In this document: positions 40,139-41,317 of the stretch, in pieces
How the letters are laid out: each line of letters starts with the position of its first letter
Position numbering within the stretch: position 1 is the first letter of the stretch
Assembly: GCA_010672785.1 (NCBI GenBank)
Contig: JAAHFX010000012.1
Coordinates: 1 to 41,317, forward strand
Direction of reading: 5' to 3'
Source of the DNA: Sphaerospermopsis sp. SIO1G1
GTDB lineage: Bacteria; Cyanobacteriota; Cyanobacteriia; Cyanobacteriales; Nostocaceae
Length of the DNA: 41,317 bases
Notes under the pieces: model-generated
Told to the model about the DNA's origin: nothing
Database searches by the model: none
What the model saw: the letters and a program-made list of their open reading frames with translations, nothing else
Made by a program: the position numbers and the translations under genes

Positions 40139-40220
40139 GAACTTACGCAAAAATCTTCCAAAACTCTATTCCTCTGCGTTCTCTGCGGTTTGATATTCCG
40201 TGACTCGTGCATAAGTCCTG
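40139..40220. repeat. 82-bp repeat with imperfect ends AGAACTTACGCA / TGCATAAGTCCT
   Basis: The ends match as inverted repeats in 10 of 12 positions, and the left end resembles the AGGATTTACGCA repeats at 24684 and 39104. The interior (CTCTGCGTTCTCTGCGG) is a widespread cyanobacterial intergenic sequence. A MITE-like remnant after the dehydrogenase. Confidence 0.6.
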
Positions 40221-40294
40221 ATTTTTTTACTAAAATCTAATTAACAAATAAACTGCACAAAATTAAATCTTCACTCTGCTATGGAATACAAATA

Positions 40295-41182
40295 ATGACA
40301 AGATTTATTTATGATCAATTTGCCAAAGATTATTTAGAAGAACTCCTGAAAGAATATGGAGAGGTGAAAGCACCTTATCAAGTTTCTGCGGAAGTGAGGG
40401 AAATAGATGTTTATTTTTCTCCCTATTCTCCCCAAAATCAAGATTTACAACTTTTAGGTTTATTGGGAGAACTTGCACGTACTCCAGCAATATTTGAACC
40501 TTATCGTAATCCAGTTACACCCGAACAAATTGGAGATTGTTTATTAAAATTATTGGAGGTACAAAGAGTAGTCAGAAAGGAAAGTAACGAGAATAAAATC
40601 AAACTATCAGAACAGGAAATACCAAGATTATGGATAATTACACCCACTGCATCCCAAGATATATTATCAGGTTTTGGAGCTAAAATATCGGAAACTTCCT
40701 TACCTGGAGTTTATGATTTTCCCAGATATTTCCGCACTGGAATTATCGTCATTCATCAACTACCAGCAATACCAGAAACTCTATGGTTAAGAATTTTAGG
40801 TAGAGGTAAAGTACAAACAAAAGCAATTGATGAATTAATCTCCCTACCAATAGAGCAGCAATTCAAGCAAAAAACGCTAGAATTACTCTATAACTTGAGA
40901 CGACATTTAGAACTGAGACAAACCCCACAAGATCAAGAGGTAATTATGAGACTTGCACCACTTTATCAACAGGATCGAGAGTTAGCAAGATTTGAAGCAA
41001 GATTTGAAGGAGAATATTCATTAGTTATCAGACAATTAAACAAGCGTTTTGCAGTAATTAATGAGGAATTTAGTAATCAAATTAAGCAGTTGTCTTTGGA
41101 AAAGGTGGAGGAATTAGGGGAAGCTTTACTTGATTTTAATGATGTTGATGATTTGCAAGTTTGGTTAGGGGAAAATCAGTAG
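40295..41182 (+). CDS. DUF4351 protein, Rpn-nuclease related
   Basis: A 295-residue cyanobacterial protein. The C-terminal ~55 residues match DUF4351 (SLVIRQLNKRFAVINEEFSN, QLSLEKVEELGEALLDF, DLQVWL), a domain usually attached to Rpn/transposase-like nucleases. The N-terminal part has a possible nuclease core (VREIDVYFSP at about 32-41 and LWIITPTASQDILSGF) but no clear E-x-Q motif. It probably descends from the same nuclease group as the gene at 11094. No signal or membrane segment. Confidence 0.75.
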   Translation: MTRFIYDQFAKDYLEELLKEYGEVKAPYQVSAEVREIDVYFSPYSPQNQDLQLLGLLGELARTPAIFEPYRNPVTPEQIGDCLLKLLEVQRVVRKESNENKIKLSEQEIPRLWIITPTASQDILSGFGAKISETSLPGVYDFPRYFRTGIIVIHQLPAIPETLWLRILGRGKVQTKAIDELISLPIEQQFKQKTLELLYNLRRHLELRQTPQDQEVIMRLAPLYQQDRELARFEARFEGEYSLVIRQLNKRFAVINEEFSNQIKQLSLEKVEELGEALLDFNDVDDLQVWLGENQ

Positions 41183-41185
41183 GTA

Positions 41186-41317
41186 TTTTTACAGTCATGA
41201 ATCGCTTACGTCCTGTGATTTTCTTGCCCGCATCATAACCTACTGATTGACTCACCATTGATGCACTTTTGACACTTTGACTATCTATAACTGCTTCTGA
41301 AGGTAAATAATGGCGTT
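41186..41317 (-). pseudogene. IS5-type transposase remnant (runs off the window)
   Basis: On the minus strand the frame reads LPSEAVIDSQSVKSASM (first catalytic Asp of the DDE triad), then VGYDAGKKITGRKRFMTV, a strong IS5-family signature. Homology ends at about 41195, where the sequence passes into the end of the DUF4351 gene instead of the usual DTLG continuation. The C-terminal part is missing; the N-terminal part lies beyond the window. Confidence 0.85.

Overview
The window is from a heterocyst-forming filamentous cyanobacterium (order Nostocales, of the Anabaena/Nostoc/Dolichospermum type). The evidence is the gene order nifB-fdxN-nifS-nifU-nifH-nifD-nifK-nifE-nifN-nifX, XisA-type recombinases inside nif genes, scattered HIP1 octamers (GCGATCGC) and heptanucleotide tandem repeats between genes. 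The genus cannot be fixed from this sequence alone.

Layout. The nif cluster is read on the minus strand, from nifB (about 33.2 kb) down to nifX and a DUF269 gene (about 0.2 kb). nifB, fdxN, nifS, nifU, nifE, nifN, nifX and the DUF269 gene are intact. The three nitrogenase structural genes are each broken: nifH by a 5,726-bp element, nifD twice (a 247-bp insert and an 11,613-bp element), and nifK by a 2,031-bp element. Each insert lies between short direct repeats (9, 7, 7 and 11 bp). Precise recombination between the repeats restores in-frame proteins of 294 (NifH), 502 (NifD) and 511 (NifK) residues. In the unexcised state each gene stops within five codons of the upstream junction. This is vegetative-cell DNA awaiting heterocyst-specific excision.

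The three large elements each carry one paralogous tyrosine recombinase, always on the plus strand (opposite to nif) and near the low-coordinate border. The 247-bp nifD insert has no gene, so it needs a recombinase in trans. It is the most unusual object here. The nifD 11.6-kb element carries an RNA ligase-like gene, an N-terminally short xisA, an Rpn nuclease, several toxin-antitoxin pairs, an NB-ARC ATPase, a truncated AAA ATPase, two Uma2 nucleases and a GrpB protein. The nifH element carries a methyltransferase, further toxin-antitoxin genes (one HigBA pair is a close paralogue of a pair on the nifD element) and a HEPN-like protein. The nifK element holds only its recombinase and two small palindromic repeats.

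Upstream of nifB (33.2-41.3 kb) is an accessory region. It has a truncated alcohol dehydrogenase copy, a run of intact and decaying toxin-antitoxin genes, a four-repeat CRISPR array without cas genes, a vanadium-dependent haloperoxidase, the full-length alcohol dehydrogenase, a DUF4351 protein and an IS5-type transposase remnant at the window edge.
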